Position numbers and translations under genes: made by a program. A stretch of DNA of 64,000 nucleotides from Tychonema sp. LEGE 07203 (GTDB lineage Bacteria > Cyanobacteriota > Cyanobacteriia > Cyanobacteriales > Microcoleaceae), in NCBI RefSeq assembly GCF_015207285.1, contig NZ_JADEXD010000005.1, positions 1 to 64,000 on the forward strand, written 5' to 3'. The notes under the pieces were generated by a model. The model was not told the origin of the DNA, ran no database searches, and saw only the letters and a program-made list of their open reading frames with translations. How positions within the stretch are numbered: the stretch's first letter is position 1; the number at the start of each line of letters is the position of its first letter. Positions 19,881 through 28,070 of this stretch are shown piece by piece.

Positions 19881-21974
19881 CTACTTCGCCGCAGGTAAAG
19901 ACAACTGAGGAGCAGTTTTAGGATAGCTTCCATTCTCAGGAATCGCAGGGGGTTCCTGGGAAAGCAAAAACTCGCGAATCAATCTAGCAACTGCTCTTTG
20001 AGCTAAACCGCCTGCGACTTTCTGACCCATATTCTGCACTTCTGGTTTCAGCAACAACTGCGGCAGTAACTGCAATACTTTCATGCCGTCAAAACCGGGG
20101 GTTGATTGCAAAATTCCCCAAATGCGTTTGATGTGATCTAAGTTTTTTTGGTCGGTTGTTGAAACTACTGGTTTAGTTGCCGTTACTCCAAACCATTCGC
20201 CGACTACTGCTTTGGCGTTAGCAAAGGCATTGCTGGAAATTATATCGAGATTTTTGACTAATTCGGTGACGATGCGATCGCGAATAAAATCTCCCCTTTC
20301 GGAAAATAAATATTCTAATGCTTGATTCAAGATTTTGCTGACATCGTAATCGTCGCTCTCGCGGGCATTGTTGAGCAAATTTTCTAAGCGGTTCCAGCGG
20401 AATTCGCCATTCTTGAAAAGCAAATCTTTCAGAGAGGCCCTCAATTCCGGTGCGGGATCGCTCAACAATCGTTTTGCTACGTAGGGATAAGCTTTGCTGA
20501 GCACTTTGAATTCGGGGTCAACGTTGATGGCGATGCCTTCTAGGGTGACGAGCGATCGAATAATCAAAGCGTAGTAAGCTGGAACTCGGAACGGATATTC
20601 GTACATCACTGCCGAAAGTTCGTCAGTAATGCTTTTGAAATTGAGTTCGGCAACGCTAGCGCCCAAAGCATTGTTAAATACGCCCGCCAAAGCTGGAATA
20701 ATTGGCGTTAAATCGGTATCCGGCGTTAAAAACTCCAACTTCACGTAATCTTTTGCTAAACCTTCAAAGTCGCGGTTGACTAAATGCACGACAGCTTCCA
20801 ACAAGCCGTATCGCTGATAAGGTTTAACTTCGCTCATCATTCCAAAATCGAGATAAGCCAACTGACCGTCAGGAGTTGCTAATAGGTTGCCGGGATGCGG
20901 GTCTGCGTGAAAGAAACCGTGTTCTAAAAGTTGTCTGAGAGAGCACTGCACTCCTACTTCAATTAAGTAAGGAGCGTCAATTCCTTGAGCTTTGACGGCT
21001 TCTAAATTAGTGAGTTTGATGCCGGTGATCCACTCCATTGTTAAGACGCGGCGGCGGGTATATTGCCAGTAGATGCTGGGAACGTAAATGTCTTTGATGT
21101 GGCCGTAGAGTTGGGCAAAGCGTTCGGCGTTTTGTCCTTCGTGGGTGTAGTCCATTTCTTCGTAAATGCGCTCGCCCAACTCGTCCATAATTCCTGCTAA
21201 ATCGCTGCGAATTATTTTGAAGTTGTTTTGCGCCCAAACTGCAACGCGCCGCAAGATATAAATATCTAAGCCGATGTTTTCGGCTAAACCCGGCCGCTGC
21301 ACTTTGATGGCGACGGTTTCCCCGGTTTTGAGTTTGCCTTTGTAGACTTGTCCGAGAGAGGCTGCTGCGATCGGATCTGCGGTGATTTCGGCGTAAATTT
21401 CATTGGGATGCGCGCCCAATTCTTCTTCTATAAATTGATATGCTACTTCGTTGGGAAACGGTGGCAATTGGTCTTGCAGGGTTGTTAGTTCTTCTAAATA
21501 TGTCGGCGGCACTAAGTCGGGGCGAGTCGAGAGTGCTTGTCCTATTTTGATGAAAGCTGGGCCGAGTTGGCTGAGAATTTCCCGCAGGCGCACGGCGCGG
21601 CGCTTTTCGTTGGCTGCGGTGCGACCTCTTTTTTTGTCCCACCACAAACTGAAGGCAAAGCTAAAAAATGTCCAAACAACGCTCAACAGCCGTCCCCAAA
21701 CTTGCAGGGGGCGGTTGCGGTACTCGGCTGCGATCGCCGCCGGATCGTAGCGCACAGCTTCTCCGGCCAACTCGTAAGCTATATCTTTGGCTGATTTGAG
21801 CGGTTCGGGAGTAACCGCCGGTGTCTCTAGTTCTACTGGTACTGCTTGCAGCGGAACTGTTTCTAACTCTTGGAGATTGCCGATTGCAGCGTGAGTCCCT
21901 GAATTTGAGTAACTTAGCGGGGAGGCTGGCGATACTGTTTTGACATCCATAAACTCAGACCTAGTGTGAAGCAT
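19881..21974 (-). CDS. ABC1 atypical kinase (AarF/UbiB family), first paralogue
   Basis: 697 residues. The family hallmarks are present: the KxGQ region PAFIKIGQALSTRPDLVP, the Ala-rich nucleotide loop AAASLGQVYKG, KVQRPG, the catalytic-loop signature HADPHPGN and the metal-binding LDFGMM. UbiB/ABC1 proteins are atypical kinases or ATPases linked to quinone and lipid metabolism; in cyanobacteria and plastids they act around plastoquinone, tocopherol and plastoglobule-like lipids. The N-terminal 80 residues are poorly conserved and Pro-rich. An ATG at the ninth codon (MDVKTVSPA) is an alternative start. A second paralogue is at 40561-42240. Confidence 0.9.
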   Translation of the reverse strand: MLHTRSEFMDVKTVSPASPLSYSNSGTHAAIGNLQELETVPLQAVPVELETPAVTPEPLKSAKDIAYELAGEAVRYDPAAIAAEYRNRPLQVWGRLLSVVWTFFSFAFSLWWDKKRGRTAANEKRRAVRLREILSQLGPAFIKIGQALSTRPDLVPPTYLEELTTLQDQLPPFPNEVAYQFIEEELGAHPNEIYAEITADPIAAASLGQVYKGKLKTGETVAIKVQRPGLAENIGLDIYILRRVAVWAQNNFKIIRSDLAGIMDELGERIYEEMDYTHEGQNAERFAQLYGHIKDIYVPSIYWQYTRRRVLTMEWITGIKLTNLEAVKAQGIDAPYLIEVGVQCSLRQLLEHGFFHADPHPGNLLATPDGQLAYLDFGMMSEVKPYQRYGLLEAVVHLVNRDFEGLAKDYVKLEFLTPDTDLTPIIPALAGVFNNALGASVAELNFKSITDELSAVMYEYPFRVPAYYALIIRSLVTLEGIAINVDPEFKVLSKAYPYVAKRLLSDPAPELRASLKDLLFKNGEFRWNRLENLLNNARESDDYDVSKILNQALEYLFSERGDFIRDRIVTELVKNLDIISSNAFANAKAVVGEWFGVTATKPVVSTTDQKNLDHIKRIWGILQSTPGFDGMKVLQLLPQLLLKPEVQNMGQKVAGGLAQRAVARLIREFLLSQEPPAIPENGSYPKTAPQLSLPAAK

Positions 21975-22273
21975 TGTAAACTAATTGTAACAATTTGTCG
22001 CCTTCTCACCACTGCTTTTAGATAGAGAAAACCGAATTCATTGGTCGTTGGTCCAACGTCATTAGTCCAACGTCATTAGTCATTGGTCATTAGTCATTGG
22101 TCATTAGTCCAAGACTTATGCGCTATGACCCAAGAAACCGGGTTTTTTAGTGGATCTAGGGTCGTAATGCGTCTTTTCGAGAAAAACCCGGTTTCTGACC
22201 GCCCCCTCTCCCATTCTCCCAATCTCCCCCTCTCCAAATCTCCCCCTCTCCCAATCTCCCAATCTCCCCCTCT
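21975..22273. other. Repeat-rich intergenic region with pyrimidine tract
   Basis: Contains CATTAGT/CATTGGT heptamers (about 22040-22110), a family E motif pair (CCAAGAAACCGGGTTTTT at about 22130 and GAAAAACCCGGTTTCTGACC at about 22182), and an almost pure pyrimidine strand (about 22201-22280) made of CCCCCTCTCCCAATCT-type units. No gene is seen. Confidence 0.7.
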
Positions 22274-22696
22274 TTACTCCCCGCCGGTTCTCAGCAGCCG
22301 ATCGCGAATGGCTGAAAGTTGCGCTTTTGTGCTGACGGGCGATCGAGGTTGGGGCATTTCGGTATCGGGCCAGTTCGGTAAGTCGCTACAGGGACACGAC
22401 TCCGGCGGCATGGCATTTGTGGCGAACACTACGGGCATGGCGCAGCGGGCGCAGGGACTGACTTCCCATGCTGGTGTCAGCAGTTGGGCAATGGTTTCGT
22501 TTGTACCTTCGAGGTAGCAGTCTCCGCTGTCGGGGGAGACGATTTTTTGCCAGCACTGTTCAAATTCGTTGCTGTAGCGATCGCCCGCAATTACCGATTT
22601 GGGCAGCAGCGCTTCGGAACCGTTGCGAATTAATACTTTTTTGCCTAGCTGAAACCAGTAAGCAATATATTTTCTTACTTCACTATCTGATGCCAT
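22274..22696 (-). CDS. Conserved-looking hypothetical protein with Cys pairs
   Basis: 140 residues starting MASDSEVRKYIAYWFQLGKK. Followed by a mixed alpha/beta region and two Cys clusters (SPCARCAMP and ESCPCSDLPNWP, about residues 80-108) that could bind a metal. No family is recognised and there is no signal peptide. Overlapping frames on the other strand are shadows. Its stop codon lies inside the pyrimidine/purine tract, so the last few residues may be repeat-derived. The codon pattern and a plausible N-terminus favour a real gene. Confidence 0.6.
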   Translation of the reverse strand: MASDSEVRKYIAYWFQLGKKVLIRNGSEALLPKSVIAGDRYSNEFEQCWQKIVSPDSGDCYLEGTNETIAQLLTPAWEVSPCARCAMPVVFATNAMPPESCPCSDLPNWPDTEMPQPRSPVSTKAQLSAIRDRLLRTGGE

Positions 22697-23070
22697 AAGT
22701 TGTAGTCTATCCTGCGACTAATTGATAATTATAGGTTGGCAAATTGAATTTTGTACTCTTTCTCAAGAGACATTTTATCTTTTACATTTTTTCAAATGGA
22801 GAGCATCTGGGGCTTTGTAAAAAGCTTTTTTTTGATGCTGTACCCGATCGCCAGCTATTGAAGAGTTCGCAGTCTACGAGTTCGATCGCCCATTCAGCCT
22901 TCAAATGTTGGCTGTTTCGCGTATCTAATTGTTGTGCGGGTTGGTGGATCGAGTATGTTCAAAGCCGTAATTCGTGCAGTTGAGTTTTCGATCTCAGTTA
23001 AGATTATAGCTAAAAATTAGCTATAATTTCCCACAGGCAAACAGGATTTTTTGGTTTCTCGATCGGGTTG
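22697..23070. other. Intergenic region upstream of the hypothetical gene
   Basis: 374 bp, AT-rich, no ORF that looks coding. It holds the perfect inverted repeat listed at 23003-23027; otherwise nothing is recognised. Confidence 0.5.
23003..23027 (-). terminator. Inverted repeat downstream of cobU
   Basis: ATTATAGCTA, a five-base loop and TAGCTATAAT form a perfect 10-bp stem, about 45 nt past the cobU stop. It is AT-rich, so termination is only a suggestion. Confidence 0.45.
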
Positions 23071-23643
23071 TTAATTGTTTGCTGGCGGCAGCGGCGTACC
23101 CAAGGCGCTCAGATCCAAGGCGTAACCTCCGGTGACGAGATAAACAGCATCGGCGATCGCCCCGATGCGGCGGACGAGAGTGCCGAGGCGATCGCGAAAC
23201 AGCCGCCCCGCCGGATAAGCAGGCACAACGCCCCATCCGGTTTCTTCTCCTACTAAAATTATATCGGCTGCGGTTGACTTCAAAGCGCCCAGCAAATCTC
23301 CCTGGGCGGTAGTCCAAACCTGCGCTTCTTGTTCCAAAAGATTCGCCGTCCAAGTTCCCACCGAATCAATTAACAAGCAATCCGACGCTGAAGCCGATCG
23401 CACAACTGCCGGTAATTCGATCGGCACTTCGAGAGTTTCCCAATCAACTAGACGGCGATTTCGGTGCTGTTCGAGGCGGCGCATCCACTCCAAATCTGTT
23501 TCGTCAACCAGGCCTGTAGCCACATAGATTACTTGTTTTCCCGAACCTGCAGCTCGACTTTCGGCCCATTCACTTTTGCCGCTTCGGGCCGGCCCAGTTA
23601 CTAAAATTAATTGTCTCAATGCTGTTGGTTCTGAGTCAGTCAT
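23071..23643 (-). CDS. cobU: Adenosylcobinamide kinase / adenosylcobinamide-phosphate guanylyltransferase
   Basis: 190 residues, normal for CobU/CobP. The N-terminal P-loop GPARSGKSEWAE, the ATGLVDETDLEW block and LEQHRNRRLVDWETLEVP, which holds the His guanylylated during catalysis, are all present, as is LLIDSVGTWTANLL. It phosphorylates adenosylcobinamide and transfers GMP to it during assembly of the nucleotide loop of cobalamin (or pseudocobalamin). It stands alone; no cobalamin riboswitch is visible upstream, where the DNA is TTGTTATTTG-type repeats. Confidence 0.92.
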   Translation of the reverse strand: MTDSEPTALRQLILVTGPARSGKSEWAESRAAGSGKQVIYVATGLVDETDLEWMRRLEQHRNRRLVDWETLEVPIELPAVVRSASASDCLLIDSVGTWTANLLEQEAQVWTTAQGDLLGALKSTAADIILVGEETGWGVVPAYPAGRLFRDRLGTLVRRIGAIADAVYLVTGGYALDLSALGTPLPPANN

Positions 23644-24094
23644 TTGTTATTTGTTGTTTGTTATTTGTTGTTTGTTATTTGTTATTTGTTATTTGTTGTT
23701 TTTGATTGGTTATTCGTCATTAGTCATTGGTCATTAGTCATTTTAGCCGAAGAGCGACTTGTCCGCTGGCGTAGCCGAAGCAAGTCGAAGGCTAATCATC
23801 GATCGCATCATTAGGTAAGCAAAAAAAAGCTAGTATTTGGTAGGGGTGAGTTTAGCTGAATATCACTCCTATACAAGCCTGTATATCGATGCAAAATCGG
23901 CTATCCCGATCGGCGTGTTTATTTGTAACCAGCTATTTACAAAGGATCAAACATAATTAGCAATTACGCATTACCAATTACCCCTTATGATTTAAACTGC
24001 CAACGGTTAAATGCTTTTTAAGCGATAATAGCATTGATGAGACAAGATCGGAATCAGTCGATCGATAACCCCAATATTTCCAAAGCTGTTATTT
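23644..24094. other. Repeat-containing intergenic region cobU / glycosyltransferase
   Basis: TTGTTATTTGTTGTTTG-type tandem repeats (about 23645-23710), a few CATTAGT/CATTGGT heptamers (about 23718-23742), a short inverted repeat around GCGACTTGTCCGC / GAAGCAAGTCGAAGGC, then AT-rich DNA. Divergent promoters are expected; no gene is seen. Confidence 0.6.
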
Positions 24095-25066
24095 ATGCCA
24101 GATCGTCCTCAGATATCAGCAATAATTTGCACCCACAATCGCGCGGCCTATTTAGCAGGGGCGATCGACAGCTTGCTGGTACAGGATTTTCCCGATAATT
24201 TTGAAGTAGTAGTAGTGGATAACGCTTCTAGCGATTATGCCAGTCCCGAAAGCTCCACTTCGCGCACCCGCGAGGTAGTAGAAGCCCGACTGGGCGATCG
24301 GCGGCTCAAGTACGTCTGGGAACCCGAAATCGGTCTGTCAATCGCCCGGAACACCGGCGCAAAGCAAGCTGGCAGCGAAATATTAGCTTATCTCGACGAC
24401 GACGCTGTTGCCGATCCAAATTGGCTCGGGGAACTCCACAGCGCTTATCAAAGCAATCAAAAACTAGCCGTAGCCGGCGGCAAAGTTAACTTGCTGTGGC
24501 CTTGCGGAATCAGCCCGCCCGCATGGCTGTCACCAGGATTGGCCCAAAACTTGGGAGAATACGATTTAGGCGATACTTGCCAGTACGTGACTGCTGCCGG
24601 TTTGACTCCCAGGGGTGTAAACTACTCGATCCGGCGCGCTTTTCTCGAACAAATTGGCGGCTTCGATGTCAAACTCGGTAGAGTCGGCAAAAAGTTGCTG
24701 TCAAACGAAGAATTGCGCGCCACAGAATTAGCATTAGAGTTAGGTTGGCAAGTGGTTTATCTGCCGTCTGCCCTAGTGCTGCACAATGTCGCCCCAGAAC
24801 GGCTTAACAAAGCTTGGTTTCTAGAGCGCGGGTGGTGGCAAGGCCTCAGCGAGTGTTATCGGGAACAATTGTCCGATCGAGCCGGTATTGCTCAGCTTGG
24901 GCGGGGGGGTGAAAGAATATTGAGGGGTGTCTGGAAGTCTTTTAAATACATTAGAGATCCGGCGCTGCGCTTTGAAAATTTCGTTTTTGCCTGGGGTCAA
25001 ATCGGTTATTTGAGTGCAGCCCTCCGCGGCATGATTTTTCTACCGAAATCGACCAGCAGGCATTAG
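24095..25066 (+). CDS. Family 2 glycosyltransferase
   Basis: 323 residues. A GT-A fold starts at residue 5: ISAIICTHNRAAYLAGAIDS, VVVVDNASSD, GLSIARNTGAKQAG and the metal-binding LAYLDDDAVADPNW. The C-terminal part holds KLLSNEELRATELALELG, typical of GT2 acceptor-side helices, and a weakly hydrophobic tail. It transfers a sugar from an NDP-sugar at the cytoplasmic membrane face, probably for exopolysaccharide or sheath. A second GT2 gene follows in the same direction after 101 bp. Confidence 0.88.
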   Translation: MPDRPQISAIICTHNRAAYLAGAIDSLLVQDFPDNFEVVVVDNASSDYASPESSTSRTREVVEARLGDRRLKYVWEPEIGLSIARNTGAKQAGSEILAYLDDDAVADPNWLGELHSAYQSNQKLAVAGGKVNLLWPCGISPPAWLSPGLAQNLGEYDLGDTCQYVTAAGLTPRGVNYSIRRAFLEQIGGFDVKLGRVGKKLLSNEELRATELALELGWQVVYLPSALVLHNVAPERLNKAWFLERGWWQGLSECYREQLSDRAGIAQLGRGGERILRGVWKSFKYIRDPALRFENFVFAWGQIGYLSAALRGMIFLPKSTSRH

Positions 25067-25167
25067 GCTATAAGCAATATCCCTCACCGATCGAGTCGTC
25101 GGCGCTACCAGGCCGATCGCACTTCATCCACAACAACTCGACCGCATTCAGGTTTAACCACTCGATT

Positions 25168-26124
25168 ATGACATCTAGTTCATCAAAGATTCCGGTTTCA
25201 GTTCTCATTCCGGCAAAAGACGAAGAACTCAATCTACCTGCGTGTCTGGCCAGCATTGCCAGGGCGGATGAAGTTTTCATGGTTGATTCCCAAAGCAGCG
25301 ATCGCACGGTAGAAATTGCCATCAGCAGCGGTGCAAAAATAGTGCAGTTCTACTTCAACAACCGCTGGCCCAAAAAGAAAAATTGGTCTTTAGACAACCT
25401 GCCCTTTCGCAACGAATGGGTATTAATTGTCGATTGCGACGAGCGCATTCCCCCGGAACTTTGGGACGAAATCGCCGAGGCGATCCAAGATCCCAATTTT
25501 GAAGGCTACTACCTCAACCGCAAAGTCTTCTTTTTAGGTCAATGGCTGCGTTACGGCGGCAGATATCCAGACTGGAATTTGCGTTTGTTCAAGCATCAAA
25601 AAGGCCGTTACGAAAATCTCGGCACCGAATCCGTCCCCAATACAGGCGACAACGAAGTTCACGAACACGTCATTTTAGCCGGTCAAGTCGGCTACTTAAA
25701 AAATGACATGATCCACGAGGATTACCGAAATTTATTTCACTGGATCGAGCGTCACAACCGCTATTCTAATTGGGAAGCTCGCGTTTATTACAATATTCTT
25801 CTCGGTCAAGGCGACAGCGGTACTATCGGCGCAAATTTATTTGGAGATGCCGTGCAGCGGAAGCGATTTCTCAAAAAAGTTTGGGTGAGGCTGCCTTTTA
25901 AACCAATGCTCAGATTTATTTTATTTTACTTCATTCAGTTAGGCTTTTTGGATGGAAAAGCTGGGTATATTTATGCAAGGCTATTGAGTCAGTACGAGTA
26001 TCAAATTAATGCGAAGCTTTACGAATTGAGCTGCTGCGGCGGTCAGTTGAATGTGGCAGAACCCGAGCCGAATCTGCCGCCCCCAGTGGTGAGAAGTCAG
26101 GAGACTGAAGTTAAATCGCCTTAA
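25168..26124 (+). CDS. Family 2 glycosyltransferase (WaaE/KdtX-like)
   Basis: 318 residues. VSVLIPAKDEELNLPACLAS, DEVFMVDSQSSDRTVEIA and VLIVDCDERIPPELWDEI give the GT2 nucleotide- and metal-binding sites; YYLNRKVFFLGQWLRYGG and PDWNLRLFKHQKGRYEN are blocks of the WaaE-like subgroup, which adds glucose or related sugars to lipopolysaccharide cores and other glycans. Residues about 240-265 are hydrophobic and may be membrane-associated. Likely co-transcribed with the glycosyltransferase 101 bp upstream. Confidence 0.88.
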   Translation: MTSSSSKIPVSVLIPAKDEELNLPACLASIARADEVFMVDSQSSDRTVEIAISSGAKIVQFYFNNRWPKKKNWSLDNLPFRNEWVLIVDCDERIPPELWDEIAEAIQDPNFEGYYLNRKVFFLGQWLRYGGRYPDWNLRLFKHQKGRYENLGTESVPNTGDNEVHEHVILAGQVGYLKNDMIHEDYRNLFHWIERHNRYSNWEARVYYNILLGQGDSGTIGANLFGDAVQRKRFLKKVWVRLPFKPMLRFILFYFIQLGFLDGKAGYIYARLLSQYEYQINAKLYELSCCGGQLNVAEPEPNLPPPVVRSQETEVKSP

Positions 26125-26224
26125 TATTTTGCCGGTATTGGTAAAGTTGGCACTGATTGACTTGAGTGATTTTTTGCCTAAATCTTTGATTGATTGATAT
26201 AGCCTTTCGATCTCTCATAGGAGG

Positions 26225-26285
26225 TACTATGCGGGATAGGGCATAGCGCATTGGGCATAGCGCATTGGGCATAGCAGGGCATACA
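26225..26285. repeat. Short tandem repeat GGGCATAGCGCATT
   Basis: GGGCATAGCGCATT occurs twice in full and again in degenerate form between convergent genes. The rest of 26125-26356 shows no feature. Confidence 0.75.
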
Positions 26286-26356
26286 TCACGACGCTTGAGA
26301 ACCGCTATAGACGCAGATAATTTCCTGATTGAAACACGGATAAGAGGGAGATTTTT

Positions 26357-27157
26357 TTATTTAATAAGTTCTTCTAGTGAGGGGAAAAGCAGTTTTTCGG
26401 CGCTGAGTTTTTCGCAATCGCAAGGCTGTTGATTTGCGGATATTTCTGAGACTTTTCCCATCAGCAATTGGATGCTTTCGATTAGCAATGGTAAAGTTAA
26501 TAAAATAATTGATGCGGACACCAACAAGCTAATCAAGCCGTCGGCCCAATTCCAGTGCAGCCACGCCACGGCGATCGCAGCTACAATTACTCCAACTGAC
26601 GAAAAAATATCGGCCACGGCGTGCAGAAACGCGCTTTTGAGGTTCAAGTCGCCGTGACAGCAGGAATGCAAGCAACAAGCATTGATCGAGTTGATGCTTA
26701 AACCGACAATGGCGGTAATTAACATCGGGAGTCCTTCTACTTCGGAGGTTGGAGACTGCAAGCGGGCGATCGACTCTGCTGCAATCCACAGGGCGACGGC
26801 CACTAAACTGATACTATTAATTACAGCGGCAATGATTTCTCCTCGTTCCGGAATTGGCGATCGGGCGATCGCACAATCTACTGATTTACTTTTGCGTTTT
26901 ACTGAAGAGTACCAAGTGGCTGTCAAAGTTATTGCTAAAGCTGCTACATCTGAAAAAACGTGACCCGCATCTGCTAATAGGGACAAACTATGAGAATTAA
27001 GTGCAGCGATTAACTCTGCTACAAAAAAGCTGCTAAGCAGTACCAAAGCTATTTGTAAAAGTCGCACTTTGTTGTCAATTCTGGGATTTTGATTCTCGCA
27101 CAGTGCCAGATCCTTGGCTTTTTCAGAGTGTAAATTGTCCCTAACTGGAAATATCAT
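26357..27157 (-). CDS. Cation diffusion facilitator (CzcD-like) metal transporter
   Basis: 266 residues with about six transmembrane helices. The metal-site motifs are present: DAGHVFSD in helix 2 and HAVADIFSS in helix 5. A Cys/His-rich loop CCLHSCCHGDL (about residues 167-177) takes the place of the usual His-rich loop. CDF proteins export Zn2+, Co2+ or similar ions by proton antiport. The protein ends soon after helix 6, so the C-terminal cytosolic dimerisation domain is mostly missing; the family usually has about 300 residues or more. The N-terminus carries a short soluble extension. Confidence 0.88.
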   Translation of the reverse strand: MIFPVRDNLHSEKAKDLALCENQNPRIDNKVRLLQIALVLLSSFFVAELIAALNSHSLSLLADAGHVFSDVAALAITLTATWYSSVKRKSKSVDCAIARSPIPERGEIIAAVINSISLVAVALWIAAESIARLQSPTSEVEGLPMLITAIVGLSINSINACCLHSCCHGDLNLKSAFLHAVADIFSSVGVIVAAIAVAWLHWNWADGLISLLVSASIILLTLPLLIESIQLLMGKVSEISANQQPCDCEKLSAEKLLFPSLEELIK

Positions 27158-27212
27158 GCAGCAATCCTTCAGGTTAAACTCGATTTTTAATTAAACATTA
27201 AATTAAGTATCA

Positions 27213-27893
27213 ATGACTTATAATATACCAACTCCGCACCAAGAACCGGAAAATCCGATCGCAAATTCCCCAAATCCTGAAATAAACCCTAGTCCAATTA
27301 GCGACAATCACCCAAATACTTTGACAGGCGAATCTTTAATTGATTTGCGACTGTACAACCAATCCCATTTCGATCGCGGCCGGCCTGGTTGGCTAATTTT
27401 GCTGTGGTGGTTCGTACAGGCGATCGCCTTTCCCCTCACTCCACACCCTTTTAACGGCATCAGAAGCGGGTTGCTGCGGTTATTTGGCGCGAAAATAGGT
27501 TTTGGCGCAATCATCCGTCCTACGGCTCGTTTTACCTATCCTTGGAAAATTGAAATCGGCGATTATAGTTGGATCGGCGACGATGTTGTATTGTACAGTC
27601 TCGATCGAATTGCGATCGGCAAACACTGCGTCATTTCTCAAAAAAGTTACCTCTGCACCGGCACCCACGATTCCCAAGACCCAGCCTTCGGCTTAATCAC
27701 AGCACCTGTTATCATAAATAACGGCGTTTGGATTGCCGCCGACTGCTTCATTGGCCCCGGTGTCGAAATCGGTGCCAATGCTTTAATTGGAGCTCGCAGC
27801 AGCGTCTTTAAAAATATGCCAGCCGGCTTTGTTTGCACGGGAAATCCCTGTCGTCCCCGCTACGGGCGAGAAATCAAAAAAAGTTTGCAGTAA
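27213..27893 (+). CDS. WcaF-like hexapeptide-repeat acetyltransferase
   Basis: 226 residues. A disordered Asn/Pro-rich N-terminus of about 45 residues, then LYNQSHFDRGRPGW, a hydrophobic segment WLILLWWFVQAIAF, and a left-handed beta-helix (about 95-210) with hexapeptide repeats, the likely catalytic His in LCTGTHDSQDPAFG, and VWIAADCFIGPGVEIGANAL. This is the layout of colanic-acid acetyltransferase WcaF and relatives, which O-acetylate exopolysaccharide precursors with acetyl-CoA. Near the two GT2 genes at 24.1-26.1 kb, so it probably belongs to the same surface-glycan function. No close operon partner. Confidence 0.87.
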   Translation: MTYNIPTPHQEPENPIANSPNPEINPSPISDNHPNTLTGESLIDLRLYNQSHFDRGRPGWLILLWWFVQAIAFPLTPHPFNGIRSGLLRLFGAKIGFGAIIRPTARFTYPWKIEIGDYSWIGDDVVLYSLDRIAIGKHCVISQKSYLCTGTHDSQDPAFGLITAPVIINNGVWIAADCFIGPGVEIGANALIGARSSVFKNMPAGFVCTGNPCRPRYGREIKKSLQ

Positions 27894-28070
27894 GAAAGTT
27901 CGTTCTTCTTGATTGCCAAACTTCACCAATAAATATTAAGGGAGCATTCCGATAAGTGTAAAAAGTGTTTTTTTCAGAGTGCGATAGTCTCTCTCCCTTC
28001 GCCCTCTCACAGCGAACACTCCTGTGAAAATTGAAACAGCCATATATTTACTTGTACTAAATTGCCACAA

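Noticed and set aside
19658-19933. 91-codon minus-strand frame over the family C repeat
   Set aside because: Most of it translates the palindromic repeat and it overlaps the end of the ABC1 gene.
22083-22517. 144-codon plus-strand frame over the pyrimidine tract
   Set aside because: The N-terminal half is translated repeat (Ser/Pro/Leu units from CCCAATCT) and the rest is antisense to the hypothetical protein.
23021-23353. 110-codon minus-strand frame overlapping cobU
   Set aside because: cobU has all its motifs in the other frame; this one has none.
23644-24094. Cobalamin riboswitch upstream of cobU
   Set aside because: Looked for the conserved B12-box; the region is TTGTTATTTG repeats and shows none.
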